Shown: positions 15,828 through 25,349 of the stretch, piece after piece | Layout of the letters: each line of letters opens with the position of its first letter | Numbering within the stretch: position 1 is the stretch's first letter | From: Weeksellaceae bacterium | GTDB taxonomy: Bacteria > Bacteroidota > Bacteroidia > Flavobacteriales > Weeksellaceae | NCBI GenBank assembly: GCA_949788275.1 | Contig: OX460916.1 | Span: 1,488,001 to 1,552,000, forward strand | Direction: 5' to 3' | Length of the DNA: 64,000 nt | Translations under genes and position numbers: made by a program | Notes under the pieces: model-generated | Told to the model about the DNA's origin: nothing | What the model saw: only the letters and a program-made list of their open reading frames with translations | Database searches by the model: none

Positions 15828-16571
15828 ATGCGACAATTTGGTTTAATTGGAAAAGCGATTGCTTATTCCTTTTCAAAAAGCTATTTTACAGAAAAATTTA
15901 TACAAGAAAACATCATAGACTGTGTCTATGATGTTTTTGATTTAAATGAAATAGAAGATATTACCTCGGTTTTTAGTCGACCAAACCTGGTTGGTTTCAA
16001 TGTCACTATTCCATACAAACAAGCGATTATCCCTTATTTAGATGAATTATCACCTGAAGCGGAGGCCATAGGAGCAGTGAATACTGTACTTATTGAAAAT
16101 GGGCGGAAAATTGGCCATAACACCGATTACACGGGTTTTGAAAATTCACTTAAACCCCTTTTAAAACCCCATCACAAGCGAGCCCTTATTTTGGGTTTTG
16201 GCGGTGCAGCGTTAGCGATAGCTTATAGTTTAAAGAAACTAGGCATTCCCTATACTGTAGTTTCACGAAATCCAAGCCAAGCGGAAATAAGCTACACCGA
16301 TTTAAATCAAAGCCTAATGGAGGAGCATTTAATTATTATTAATTGCACGCCCCTAGGAACACATCCAGATGTTTCGGCGGCACCCAATATTCCATATGCC
16401 TATTTAACGGATCAACACCTTTTATACGACTTAATTTACAATCCTGCAAAAACAGAATTTTTAAGACGTGGAGAGGAAAAAAAATCAACCATTAAGAATG
16501 GTCAGGAAATGCTTATCTTACAAGCAGATAAATCTTGGCGAATTTGGAATAATCCCTCACATTCCGTTTGA
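15828..16571 (+). CDS. aroE: Shikimate dehydrogenase
   Basis: 247-residue NADPH-dependent shikimate dehydrogenase of the aromatic amino-acid pathway. Substrate-binding motifs are present: GKAIAYSFSKSYF near residue 8, NVTIPYK with catalytic Lys64, GAVNTV and GHNTDYTGF with catalytic Asp100. The nucleotide-binding GFGGAALA follows near residue 124. Its start is 3 bases after the DedA stop, so it is in the same transcription unit. Slightly shorter than the 270-residue E. coli enzyme, as usual in this phylum. Confidence 0.92.
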   Translation: MRQFGLIGKAIAYSFSKSYFTEKFIQENIIDCVYDVFDLNEIEDITSVFSRPNLVGFNVTIPYKQAIIPYLDELSPEAEAIGAVNTVLIENGRKIGHNTDYTGFENSLKPLLKPHHKRALILGFGGAALAIAYSLKKLGIPYTVVSRNPSQAEISYTDLNQSLMEEHLIIINCTPLGTHPDVSAAPNIPYAYLTDQHLLYDLIYNPAKTEFLRRGEEKKSTIKNGQEMLILQADKSWRIWNNPSHSV

Positions 16572-16620
16572 TTTTATTATTAACTTTTATTAAATTTGTT
16601 AGGAAACAAAACAATCTATT

Positions 16621-18477
16621 ATGACTATTGAATTGGATAACCTGCCTGGTGCAGACGGAGAAAACACACCTCAAGACAAAAATTTGCAAGAATCGAATGT
16701 AGAGACGTATAAGACAAACGACAACGAAGCAGTCAAAGCGGAAAACGAAATTCCGGTTAAAGAGTATGCTACGTTTAGTTTTGATGTATTAATCGATGAA
16801 GCGAAAGATTTATTAAACAAACATGCTGTTCATCAAATAAGAGAGCATTTTGCGCAAATTAAAGAGGCTTTTAAAGAAAAAATTGAAGCAGACGAGGTTC
16901 AGAAAAAGGAATCGTTCTTAGCAGAGGGTGGAGATGCCATTGACTTTCGATACGAAAGCACCTATAAAACGAAATTTAATGTCGTTTATAACGACTTTAA
17001 AAATCAGTTGACGGCTTTTCACAAAGAAAATGAACGCAAAGAAAAAGACAACCTAGAAATTCGTTTAGCGATTATCGAAGAACTAAAAGGTTTATACCAA
17101 GATTCGAATGAATCGAGTTCGACGATGTTCAAGAAATTTCGCGAGCTGAAAACGCGTTGGCACAATGCGGGCAAAATCCCAAGTGCTAAAGCGGAAAATA
17201 TCTTTAAAAACTATTTCTTCCACTTAGACAATTTCTATAGTTACTTAGACTTAAATAAAGAATTACAAAGCTTAGATTACAACCACAACTTAGAGGTTAG
17301 AAAATCGATTATTAAAAGAGCCGAAGAATTAATCGTTGAGCCCAACGTTCAAAAAGCGCTGAATGAATTGCAGTACCTACACCTTTTATGGAAAGAAGAG
17401 GCGGTTCCTGTAGCTGAAGAATTTCGTGAACTTACTTGGCAACGATTTAAAGAATTAACCAATAAAATTCACGACCGTAAAGCTGAATTGAATGAAAAAA
17501 TGAAGCTTGAACAAGCCGAAAACTTGGTTAAGAAAATGGAAATTATTTCTCAGATTGAAGCGGTTGTCGCCGAAGGTGGATCAAAAATGCACGGTGAATG
17601 GCAAAAGGCCATTAAAAAGGTGAACACTTTACGCGATGAATTTTTAGCGATTGGGCGCGTTCCAAAAGATAAGAACACCAAGACATGGGATGCTTTTAAA
17701 CAAGTTACCCGTAACTTCAATCACCTGAAAAACGAATTTTACAAAAATTTAAAAACAGAACAACAAGATAATTTACAGAAAAAATTAGCCTTGTTAGATA
17801 TCGCCAAAGAACACCAAGAAAGCACGGATTGGGACGAATCGGTTCGCGTGATTAAAAAGATCCAAAACGATTGGAAAAACATTGGTCACGTTCCGCGAAA
17901 AAATTCAGATAAAATCTGGAAAGATTTCAAAGAAACCTGTAATACCTTCTTTGATCGCTATAAAAAACGAAACGAGCAGTCTATTGAAGAACTGGAAGCC
18001 AATTTCGTTTTAAAATCGGCTATTTTAGAAGAATTAACGGCTTTTACTTTTTCTGAAAAACGAATTGATGATTTGGATCGTTTAAACGCTTTTAATCAAA
18101 AATGGGCTGCCGCCGGTAAAGTACCTTCTGACAAATTAGAAATCAACCAGGCCTACACCCAATTATTCAATCAAAAATTAAAAGAATTGGATCTTTCAAA
18201 AACCGAGATTCAAAACTTTAAACTGCAGCATTTTGTTGATCAATTGAAATCGACAGGAAATGCACGTCAATTGGATGATGAGATTCGTAGAACCAAAAAA
18301 ACCATTGAAGATTTAGAAAGAGAAATCAATCAATTAGACAACAACGTTAACTTCTTTGCGAATGCCGATAAGAACAATCCTTTATTGAAAGATGTGTATC
18401 GCCAAATTGAAGAAAAAAGAACCAAACTAACGGAAGCCGAAATTAAATTACGTACGCTTTTTAGTATTGACTTATAA
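16621..18477 (+). CDS. DUF349 repeat protein
   Basis: A 618-residue acidic cytosolic protein of helical repeats. DUF349-type units are marked by a W-x3-G-x-(V/I)-P signature at about 180 (WHNAGKIP), 345 (LAIGRVP), 418 (WKNIGHVP) and 495 (WAAAGKVP), with a degenerate one at 257 (WKEEAVP). The first 45 residues are low-complexity and acidic; the last 60 form a coiled coil. DUF349 is known in bacterial proteins of poorly defined role, some linked to nucleic-acid or stress functions. Located between aroE and ribD, co-oriented. Confidence 0.8.
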   Translation: MTIELDNLPGADGENTPQDKNLQESNVETYKTNDNEAVKAENEIPVKEYATFSFDVLIDEAKDLLNKHAVHQIREHFAQIKEAFKEKIEADEVQKKESFLAEGGDAIDFRYESTYKTKFNVVYNDFKNQLTAFHKENERKEKDNLEIRLAIIEELKGLYQDSNESSSTMFKKFRELKTRWHNAGKIPSAKAENIFKNYFFHLDNFYSYLDLNKELQSLDYNHNLEVRKSIIKRAEELIVEPNVQKALNELQYLHLLWKEEAVPVAEEFRELTWQRFKELTNKIHDRKAELNEKMKLEQAENLVKKMEIISQIEAVVAEGGSKMHGEWQKAIKKVNTLRDEFLAIGRVPKDKNTKTWDAFKQVTRNFNHLKNEFYKNLKTEQQDNLQKKLALLDIAKEHQESTDWDESVRVIKKIQNDWKNIGHVPRKNSDKIWKDFKETCNTFFDRYKKRNEQSIEELEANFVLKSAILEELTAFTFSEKRIDDLDRLNAFNQKWAAAGKVPSDKLEINQAYTQLFNQKLKELDLSKTEIQNFKLQHFVDQLKSTGNARQLDDEIRRTKKTIEDLEREINQLDNNVNFFANADKNNPLLKDVYRQIEEKRTKLTEAEIKLRTLFSIDL

Positions 18478-18489
18478 ACGATTACTTCA

Positions 18490-19560
18490 ATGAATCAAGA
18501 ACAAATCGATGAGCAATTTATGGCTCGTTGTATACAAATAGCCACAAACGGGTTAGGATTAACATATCCTAATCCGTTTGTTGGTTCTGTGATTGTCCAT
18601 AACAATCAAATTATAGGCGAAGGTTTCACTTCCGTCTACGGTGGCGCACATGCCGAGGTAAATGCGGTGAATTCGGTCAAAAATAAAGACTTACTAAAAG
18701 ATGCAACGCTTTACGTCACATTAGAACCCTGTGCCCATTGGGGTAAAACACCGCCTTGTTGTGATTTAATTATCGCAAATGAAATTCCACGGGTCGTGAT
18801 TGGAACGCTGGATCCTTTTTCGAAAGTGAATGGCCAAGGTTACCTTCGCATGTTAAAGAATGGTGTTGACGTAAAAGTGGGGGTGTTAGAAGAAGAATGC
18901 TTAGAATTGAATAAGCGCTTTATCACGTTTCACCAGAAAAAAAGACCCTATATTATTCTTAAATGGGCGGAAACACAAGATGGCTTTATGGGTCGGGATG
19001 ATGTTCAATTATGGATAACCAATCCCTATTCAAAACAATTGGTTCACCAATGGAGAACTGAAGAACAAGGATTATTAGTTGGAAAACGAACCGCTTTGGT
19101 TGACAATCCCCAGCTCAATTCTCGCCTATGGGAAGGAGAAGATCCCGTACGCATGGTGATTGATAAAAATTTAGCCATTCCGCGCCATTTTCATTTGTAC
19201 GACCAAAGTCAGAAAACGATTATTTTTAATTCGTTAGAAAACAAAATAGACGGATTGATTCATTATATTCAACTCGACTTTTCAACAGCGATTATTCCTC
19301 AACTGCTACAACACATTCATCAGTTAGGCTTACAATCGGTAATCATTGAAGGCGGGAGCAATACCATTCAACGCTTCATCGATTTAAATCTATGGGATGA
19401 AGCGAGAATACTTAAGTCGAATCAAGATTGGGGCGAAGGAATTTTAGCCCCAAACGTCTGGGGAAAACGCATCGATAAACACCCCTTGTTCACCGATGAA
19501 TTAACGGTGATTCGAAACCCGGCCCAATTGTTAACCAAAAAAGCAACACCCAATGACTGA
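18490..19560 (+). CDS. ribD: Bifunctional riboflavin deaminase/reductase
   Basis: 356-residue RibD for riboflavin synthesis. The N-terminal deaminase domain has the zinc site HAEVNAV (His54, Glu56) and PCAHWGKTPPC (Cys81, Cys90), and acts on the diaminohydroxy-pyrimidine intermediate. The C-terminal reductase domain begins near residue 150 (RPYIILKWAETQDG) and has the NADPH-binding stretch VIIEGGSNTI near 285. The gene overlaps the next one by 8 bases. No other rib genes are nearby. Confidence 0.93.
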   Translation: MNQEQIDEQFMARCIQIATNGLGLTYPNPFVGSVIVHNNQIIGEGFTSVYGGAHAEVNAVNSVKNKDLLKDATLYVTLEPCAHWGKTPPCCDLIIANEIPRVVIGTLDPFSKVNGQGYLRMLKNGVDVKVGVLEEECLELNKRFITFHQKKRPYIILKWAETQDGFMGRDDVQLWITNPYSKQLVHQWRTEEQGLLVGKRTALVDNPQLNSRLWEGEDPVRMVIDKNLAIPRHFHLYDQSQKTIIFNSLENKIDGLIHYIQLDFSTAIIPQLLQHIHQLGLQSVIIEGGSNTIQRFIDLNLWDEARILKSNQDWGEGILAPNVWGKRIDKHPLFTDELTVIRNPAQLLTKKATPND

Positions 19561-20164
19561 TGCTTATAAGACATTAAAAGAACCAGTCGAAGGAATTATC
19601 TTTAAAGAAATGGGAAGCAAGTTCATTAACTATGGATATCCTGTTGAAAATGAAGAAGACATTAAATTCTATTTGGAACAATTGCAAGAACAATGGCCCG
19701 ATGCGAATCATCATTGTTACGCCTACAGTTTAGGATTGGATGGAAAAAACTTCAGAGCCAATGACGATGGGGAACCGAGTGGATCGGCGGGTTTACCTAT
19801 ATACAATCAATTGCTATCGCATGAAGTGACCAATTTATTAATCGTTTCAGTGCGCTACTTTGGCGGTACCAAACTCGGTATTCCTGGTTTAGTGAAAGCC
19901 TACAAATACGCAGCACAAGTTATATTTGAAGAAGGAGAGATTGTTGAAAAATACATTTCAAAACGGGTGCGAATGGTTTTTAATTACGATCAGCAAGGCA
20001 TTGTTGAACGAAATGTTGAACGCATAGGCGGAGAAATAAAAGACAAACACTTTAGCGATAAATGCATGTTTACCATTCGGGTACGAGCGAGTAAAATGGA
20101 TGAATTTATCCTACAGTTCAAGGAATATTATCAAATGGAAATAAAACAACTAGACGAATGCTGA
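19553..20164 (+). CDS. YigZ/IMPACT family protein
   Basis: 203-residue cytosolic protein of the UPF0029/IMPACT family. The signature DDGEPSGSAGLPI (about residues 81-93) and VRYFGGTKLG (about 102-112) are intact, and a C-terminal domain of about 65 residues follows. Relatives bind ribosome-linked regulators, but the bacterial role is not settled. It overlaps ribD upstream by 8 bases and the acyltransferase downstream by 7, so translation is coupled. Confidence 0.85.
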   Translation: MTDAYKTLKEPVEGIIFKEMGSKFINYGYPVENEEDIKFYLEQLQEQWPDANHHCYAYSLGLDGKNFRANDDGEPSGSAGLPIYNQLLSHEVTNLLIVSVRYFGGTKLGIPGLVKAYKYAAQVIFEEGEIVEKYISKRVRMVFNYDQQGIVERNVERIGGEIKDKHFSDKCMFTIRVRASKMDEFILQFKEYYQMEIKQLDEC

Positions 20165-21198
20165 ATAGCCTAACCTCGTTGCGATTTTTCTTCGCTTTGG
20201 CTGTTTTTTTTAGCCATTTAACCTTTGTTAAAACCGATATTGCTTGGTATAACTGGCTAAAGAACAATGTGTTTTTTGAAGGCTATGTGGGGGTTGGCTT
20301 CTTTTTTATTCTTAGCGGATTTGTATTGGCGCTGAACTACCAACAAAAAGTAATGCAGCCTGACTTCGCTTGGAAGAAGTTTTACATCGCGCGGTTTGCG
20401 CGGATCTATCCGTTGCATCTGCTCACGTTTGCATTAATGCTACCCTGGGTGGTAATCACTGGCATATTCCAATGGGATAAAACCATTGTGAATGCCTTTT
20501 TATTGCAATCCTATATTCCCTTTAAAGCCTATTATTTCACCATAAATAATGTTTCTTGGAGTATTTCCACCGAGTTTTTCTTTTACTTGATGTTTCCCAT
20601 CTATGTGATTGGCCTGGTGCGTTACCCCAAACTTAAATACTTTTTACTCTTGATTATTCCGGCGATTATCTATGCTGAACCCTATTTAATAAAGAACCGC
20701 GATTTAGAAAAAGGAATTTTTTATATTAATCCCCTGGTTCGGAGTTTCGATTTTATTTTAGGAATCGTATTGTTTCAAGTCTACTCGAAGATGAAACAGT
20801 CCTCCATTAATTTCACCAAAGGGACATTTATCGAAGTCTTTACCCTCCTCCTATTCATCGCTTTTTTTAGTTTTCATGATGAAGTAGCGAGGGCTTTTCG
20901 ATACGGTATTTACTATTGGATTCCTATGACCGCCATTGTCTTGGTATTTGCCTTACAAAAAGGCGCCATATCTAGCGCACTTAACCATAAGACATTTGTC
21001 TATTTAGGTGAAATTAGTTTTAGTTTTTATATGATTCATATGGTGATTATAAAATACGGGAATCATTTTTTTCCCATGATCAATTCATTCATCAAAATTG
21101 GTATTTACTTCGCATTGGCGATTGGATTCAGTGCCTTATGCTTCGAGTATTTTGAAAAACCGATGAATCAATGGATCAAGAAAAAATGGATCCATTAA
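20158..21198 (+). CDS. Acyltransferase 3 family membrane protein
   Basis: 346-residue integral membrane O-acyltransferase (OafA/OatA type) with about ten hydrophobic segments. The N-terminus LNSLTSLRFFFALAVFFSH carries the catalytic His of the family (His20), and 'FFILSGFVLAL' and 'RFARIYPLHL' follow as expected. Such enzymes add acyl groups to cell-surface sugars or peptidoglycan. No glycan gene cluster is next to it, so the substrate is unknown. Starts inside the last codons of the YigZ gene. Confidence 0.82.
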   Translation: MLNSLTSLRFFFALAVFFSHLTFVKTDIAWYNWLKNNVFFEGYVGVGFFFILSGFVLALNYQQKVMQPDFAWKKFYIARFARIYPLHLLTFALMLPWVVITGIFQWDKTIVNAFLLQSYIPFKAYYFTINNVSWSISTEFFFYLMFPIYVIGLVRYPKLKYFLLLIIPAIIYAEPYLIKNRDLEKGIFYINPLVRSFDFILGIVLFQVYSKMKQSSINFTKGTFIEVFTLLLFIAFFSFHDEVARAFRYGIYYWIPMTAIVLVFALQKGAISSALNHKTFVYLGEISFSFYMIHMVIIKYGNHFFPMINSFIKIGIYFALAIGFSALCFEYFEKPMNQWIKKKWIH

Positions 21199-21244
21199 AC
21201 CCAATTATCAATGTCAATACACAAACGCATTTAAACCATTCATT

Positions 21245-22306
21245 ATGAAAAAACTGGCGGCTCTGGCCCTCTTCTTTTTTGTTATCTCCATACAAGCACA
21301 AACAAAAAAAGCTTCCACTTCACCGCTTCCGCGGGTCATTATTTTAGCAACCGGAGGAACCATTGCAGGATCTGGAGCTTCATCAACCGAAGCTGCTTAC
21401 ACAGCAGGTAAAATTCCGATTGAAAACTTATTGAATGCGGTTCCTGAAATCCACCAAATCGCTCAAATAAAAGGTGAACAAATCGCCCAAATAGGCAGTC
21501 AAGACATGAATATAGCGACTTGGCTAAAACTCAGTCAACGCATTAACGAGCTCTTTGAAAAAGATGAAGTCGATGCTGTTGTGTTAACCCATGGAACAGA
21601 TACCCTGGAAGAAACCGCTTACTTCCTTTCCTTAACCATCGCATCCGATAAACCGGTTGTTTTAGTAGGCGCTATGCGTCCAGCCACAGCAATGAGCCAA
21701 GATGGAAACCGTAATTTACTGGATGCTGTTATGGTTGCTGCCGACCAAAAAAGTATTGGTCATGGGGTGGTGGTTGCTATGAATGAATCGGTGTATGCGG
21801 CTCGTGATGTAACCAAAACCAATACAACCAATATGGCGACCTTTCAATCGAGAAATTTTGGGCCTATCGGTTTAATCTTCGATGGAAAAGTGAATTACTA
21901 TTATAAAAGCATTCGAAACTCGGCTCAAAAATTTGATGTTTCTCAGCGAAAAACCTTACCCAAAGTGGCGATTGTGTACGGTTATGCCGATGCAACTTCT
22001 AGTGCTATAGAGGCCGCTATAAAAGATGGCGCACAAGGAATTGTTTATGCTGGTATGGGAAATGGTAATTATAACGAAGCCGTAGGTAAAGCCTTGATCA
22101 CAGCGTCTAAAAATAATATTCTTATTTGTCGTTCGGCCAGAGCTGGAGCTGGACAAGTGACCTTATTCAACGAAGTGGATGATGCCGCTTTGGGATTTGT
22201 GGTGGCGGATGATTTGAATCCTCAAAAAGCCCGAATTCTACTGATGCTCGCCTTAACTAAAACCAACGACAAAAAGAAAATTCAAGACTATTTCTTGAAG
22301 TATTAG
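21245..22306 (+). CDS. ansB: Periplasmic type II L-asparaginase
   Basis: 353-residue exported asparaginase. Signal peptide about 1-19 (ending SIQAQ). Active-site motif ATGGTIAGSG with nucleophile Thr39, SQDM near residue 85, and the second motif THGTDTLEET (Thr118, Asp119). It hydrolyses asparagine to aspartate and ammonia in the periplasm, the low-Km class. Stands 47 bases after the acyltransferase gene and likely shares its transcript. Downstream is the repeat-rich gap 22307-22752. Confidence 0.92.
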   Translation: MKKLAALALFFFVISIQAQTKKASTSPLPRVIILATGGTIAGSGASSTEAAYTAGKIPIENLLNAVPEIHQIAQIKGEQIAQIGSQDMNIATWLKLSQRINELFEKDEVDAVVLTHGTDTLEETAYFLSLTIASDKPVVLVGAMRPATAMSQDGNRNLLDAVMVAADQKSIGHGVVVAMNESVYAARDVTKTNTTNMATFQSRNFGPIGLIFDGKVNYYYKSIRNSAQKFDVSQRKTLPKVAIVYGYADATSSAIEAAIKDGAQGIVYAGMGNGNYNEAVGKALITASKNNILICRSARAGAGQVTLFNEVDDAALGFVVADDLNPQKARILLMLALTKTNDKKKIQDYFLKY

Positions 22307-22392
22307 TCTATAGATGGGAGATATAAGATATTAGATTATGGATAATGGATAATGGATAGGAGATATCAGATTATAGATAGGAGATTATAAAA
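22307..22392. repeat. Low-complexity TAGAT/GGAGATAT simple repeat
   Basis: Degenerate units such as GGAGATAT, TTAGATTAT and GGATAATGGATAATGGATAGG follow directly after the ansB stop codon. Similar TTAGAT-rich tracts lie at 47703-47740 and 55990-56045. No coding potential seen. Confidence 0.5.
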
Positions 22393-22393
22393 A

Positions 22394-22519
22394 TAGCGTT
22401 TGATTTATAGAAGACGTATAGCATTGAGTTTTATATGGAAGCTAGGAAATAATAGATAACGTTTGGTTTATAGAAGACATGTATCATTGAATTTTGCTTG
22501 AAAGCTGGGAGATATTGAT
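22394..22519 (+). repeat. Direct tandem duplication, 2 x 63 bp
   Basis: Unit 1 (22394-22456) begins TAGCGTTTGATTTATAGAAG, unit 2 (22457-22519) begins TAACGTTTGGTTTATAGAAG; both continue with a shared ATTGA(A/G)TTTT and GAAGCTAGG/GAAAGCTGGG stretch. The copies differ at several positions, so the duplication is not recent. Lies between ansB and repeat copy C. Confidence 0.6.
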
Positions 22520-22547
22520 AAAATTTGGCTAGGGGTTCACCGAAACG

Positions 22548-22688
22548 CTCTGGTCCTAGAATTTTCTCTACAGAACATTCTAGGACCAGAGTGCTACGGC
22601 AGGGATTGCAGCAATTGTTTGAGCTTTTTGGCAGAGCGAAGCGACACCGAAAAGCGAGTGCGGAAAGCCCGGCGCGTAGCGGCCGCCC
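22548..22688 (+). repeat. Dispersed structured element, copy C (type 2)
   Basis: Starts with a 15-bp perfect stem CTCTGGTCCTAGAAT (22548-22562) paired to 22577-22591, then GGCAGGGATTGCAGCAATTG, TTGAGCTTTTTGGCAGAGCG, AAAGCGAGTGCGGAAAGCCC, a small hairpin and GGCCGCCC. It abuts the A-tract belonging to the minus-strand lipoamide dehydrogenase terminator. Confidence 0.82.
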
Positions 22689-22733
22689 AAAAAAGACATA
22701 AAAAAAGGAGAAACCCATGGGCTTCTCCTTTAT
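22689..22733 (-). terminator. Intrinsic terminator of lipoamide dehydrogenase gene
   Basis: On the minus strand AAAGGAGAAGCCC ATGG GTTTCTCCTTT-type hairpin followed by TTTTTATGTCTTTTTT. It ends where repeat copy C begins. Confidence 0.8.
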
Positions 22734-22752
22734 CATTTTATGCTATTCACGC

Positions 22753-24153
22753 TTAAGCGTGAATTGAACGATTGTCTGTTGCTGCAAGGGCAGCTTCTTT
22801 AATGGCTTCTGCAAATGTCGGATGCGCATGAGACATGCGTGTAAGATCCTCGGCAGATGCACGGAATTCCATAGCGGTTACTCCTTCTGCGATAAGATCG
22901 GCAGCACGAGCACCAATAATGTGCATTCCTAAGATTTCGTCTGTATTTTTGTCGGCTAAGATTTTAGCGAAACCATCTAAGTCCATAGAAGCTCTTGCGC
23001 GCCCTAATGCTTTGAATGGGAAGCTACCTACTTTGTAGTCTACACCTTCTTCTTTTAATTGTTCTTCGGTTTTACCAACTCCGGCAACTTCTGGCCATGT
23101 GTAAACAACCCCTGGGATAAGGTTGTAGTTGATATGTGGTTTTTGACCTGCTAAAAATTCAGCGACTAAAACGCCTTCTTCTTCGGCTTTATGCGCTAAC
23201 ATAGCTCCGGCAACAACATCACCGATTGCGTAAATATTCGCAACATTGGTTTGTAAATGTCCGTTTGTTTTAACACGACCTCTTTCGTCGGCTTCAACAC
23301 CTGCATTTTCTAATCCTAAAGAACCTGTAAAAGCACGACGACCAACAGCTACTAAAGCGTAGTCCCCTTCTATTACTAATTCCTGTCCTTTTTTGTCTTC
23401 CGCTTTCAAAGTAACTGATTCTCCATTATTGACAACAGAAGTTACTTTGGTAGAGGTATGGAATTTCATGCCTTGTTTTTTCAATACTTTAGTCAATTCT
23501 TTTGACAAAGCACCGTCCATTCCTGGAATTACACGGTCTGCATATTCAACAACAGTTACTTTTGAACCTAAACGTAGGTAAACAGAACCTAATTCTAACC
23601 CAATAACACCTCCACCAATAACGATTAGATGACTTGGAACTTCTTTTAAAGAAAGTGCTTCGGTTGATGTAATGATACGTTGAGCATCGGTTGGTGCAAA
23701 TGGCAATTCAGAAGAGACAGATCCTGTAGCAATAATGGTATATTTTGCTTCAATTTCTTGTGTATTTCCGTTGGCATCTGTGACTACAATATGAGTGGCA
23801 TCTTTAAAAGATCCTGTTCCACTTAAGACGTCGATTTTATTTTTATCCATTAAGTAGCTGATTCCAGCAACATTGGTATCAATAACACCTTGTTTACGCG
23901 CAATCATTTGCTCAAAGTTAACCTTTGGGGTATCGATTTCAATCCCATGCTCTTTGAAATTATGCATCGCTTCGTGGAAGTGATGAGAAGAATCTAAAAG
24001 CGCTTTAGAAGGAATACAGCCTATATTAAGACATGTACCTCCAAGGCTTGTTTTTTCAATGATTGCAGTTTTAAACCCTAATTGTGCGCAGCGAATTGCG
24101 GCTACGTATCCACCTGGTCCTGCACCAATTACGGCAACATCATAAGAACTCAT
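22753..24153 (-). CDS. lpdA: Dihydrolipoyl dehydrogenase (first copy)
   Basis: 466-residue FAD enzyme that reoxidises dihydrolipoamide in 2-oxo-acid dehydrogenase or glycine cleavage complexes. FAD-binding GAGPGGYVAAI (10-20), redox disulfide GGTCLNIGC (Cys41, Cys46), NAD-binding GGGVIGLELGS near 183, and the active-site pair HAHPTFAE near 445. A second 466-residue copy lies at about 45.9-47.3 kb and is a different subtype. No partner E1/E2 genes are adjacent, so the complex served cannot be told. Confidence 0.95.
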   Translation of the reverse strand: MSSYDVAVIGAGPGGYVAAIRCAQLGFKTAIIEKTSLGGTCLNIGCIPSKALLDSSHHFHEAMHNFKEHGIEIDTPKVNFEQMIARKQGVIDTNVAGISYLMDKNKIDVLSGTGSFKDATHIVVTDANGNTQEIEAKYTIIATGSVSSELPFAPTDAQRIITSTEALSLKEVPSHLIVIGGGVIGLELGSVYLRLGSKVTVVEYADRVIPGMDGALSKELTKVLKKQGMKFHTSTKVTSVVNNGESVTLKAEDKKGQELVIEGDYALVAVGRRAFTGSLGLENAGVEADERGRVKTNGHLQTNVANIYAIGDVVAGAMLAHKAEEEGVLVAEFLAGQKPHINYNLIPGVVYTWPEVAGVGKTEEQLKEEGVDYKVGSFPFKALGRARASMDLDGFAKILADKNTDEILGMHIIGARAADLIAEGVTAMEFRASAEDLTRMSHAHPTFAEAIKEAALAATDNRSIHA

Positions 24154-24186
24154 ATTGACTATTTTTGTTTATTAAAAGTTTCATTA

Positions 24187-24194
24187 CAAATATA
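24187..24194 (-). promoter_or_regulatory. Putative -7 promoter element of lpdA
   Basis: The minus strand reads TATATTTG, an exact TAnnTTTG match, 33 bases upstream of the start at 24153. Confidence 0.4.
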
Positions 24195-24248
24195 AATTTT
24201 TAATCGGGTAATCCATGCATTTTTGTCATGAATTTTATCAAGGGTTTT

Positions 24249-25259
24249 TTACCAATTGATTAGTACCGATCCCCATGTGAAACCAGCACCAAAGGCGGTC
24301 ATCATGACTAAATCGCCCTGTTTTATTTTACCAGCCGCTTTGGCTTCGCTTAGAGCGATGGGAATTGAAGCCGCTGTTGTATTTCCGTATTTTTGGATAT
24401 TATTGAACACTTTTTCATCGGGAAGATTTAATTGGCGTTGAACGAACTGAGAAATACGTAAGTTCGCTTGGTGAGGTATAAAGAGATCTAAATCTTCTAC
24501 GGTTTTACCAGCGTCGTTTAAAGCTTCTTTGATGCTTTCAGGAAAACGGGTTACAGCATGTTTAAACACGTGGTTCCCATTCATAAAAGGATAGATTTCA
24601 TTTTTGGTAATGCTGTGTTCATCTTTCAGCACTTCGTCTGACCAACCGTGTTTAGTACCCGGGAATAAGACGGCTAATTCTTCCGCATATTCACCTTCAG
24701 AATGTAAATTAGTCGCTAAGATACCTCGGTTTTCTTCAGTCGCTGAAACGATAACCGCTCCTGCTCCATCGCCAAAAATAACCGATACATTGCGACCTTC
24801 GTCTGACATATCTAATCCGAACGAGTGAACTTCAGCTCCAATCACCAGAATATTCTTGTAAGCGCCTGATTTAATAAATTTATCGGCCGTTGATAAGGCA
24901 TAAACAAAACCCGAACATTGGTTACGAATATCCATTGCCCCAATATTTTTACAACCCAGTTCACGTTGAACCAACACACCATTTCCTGGGAAATAATAGT
25001 CGGGTGACAACGTAGCAAATAAAATAAAGTCGATGTCTTGCGCTGTTAATCCAGCGTCATTTAGGGCATTTTTAGCGGCGATAACCCCTAAATCGGTTGA
25101 TGTAATTTTTGAGCCCGTTTCAATATGGCGTCTTTCGACAATGCCTGTACGTTCTTGAATCCACTCGTCGTTCGTATCCATTAATTCGGCTAAATCAAAA
25201 TTGGTTACGACACGTTCGGGTACATAATGCCCTACTCCGGTTATAATTGAGTTCATCAT
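24249..25259 (-). CDS. fabH: 3-oxoacyl-ACP synthase III
   Basis: 336-residue KAS III condensing enzyme that would start fatty-acid elongation from an acyl-CoA and malonyl-ACP. Catalytic triad: Cys115 in IRNQCSGF, His in IPHQANLRI (about 266) and Asn in YGNTTAAS (about 296). Start MMNS at 25259; the second Met is equally possible. Not next to plsX, rpmF or acpP as in many genomes. It could be one of several FabH-like copies, so a role in a special lipid cannot be excluded. Confidence 0.9.
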   Translation of the reverse strand: MMNSIITGVGHYVPERVVTNFDLAELMDTNDEWIQERTGIVERRHIETGSKITSTDLGVIAAKNALNDAGLTAQDIDFILFATLSPDYYFPGNGVLVQRELGCKNIGAMDIRNQCSGFVYALSTADKFIKSGAYKNILVIGAEVHSFGLDMSDEGRNVSVIFGDGAGAVIVSATEENRGILATNLHSEGEYAEELAVLFPGTKHGWSDEVLKDEHSITKNEIYPFMNGNHVFKHAVTRFPESIKEALNDAGKTVEDLDLFIPHQANLRISQFVQRQLNLPDEKVFNNIQKYGNTTAASIPIALSEAKAAGKIKQGDLVMMTAFGAGFTWGSVLINW

Positions 25260-25349
25260 ATTCTAATCTCTACTTTTCAAGCGGTAAAGATAAGGCAAAA
25301 TGATAAATCAGGGAATTGATTTATGGTAATTTTGAGGAAATTAGAATAG

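Noticed and set aside
22431-22736. 101-codon minus-strand frame
   Set aside because: It runs through element copy C and the lpdA terminator; the open frame comes from repeat composition.
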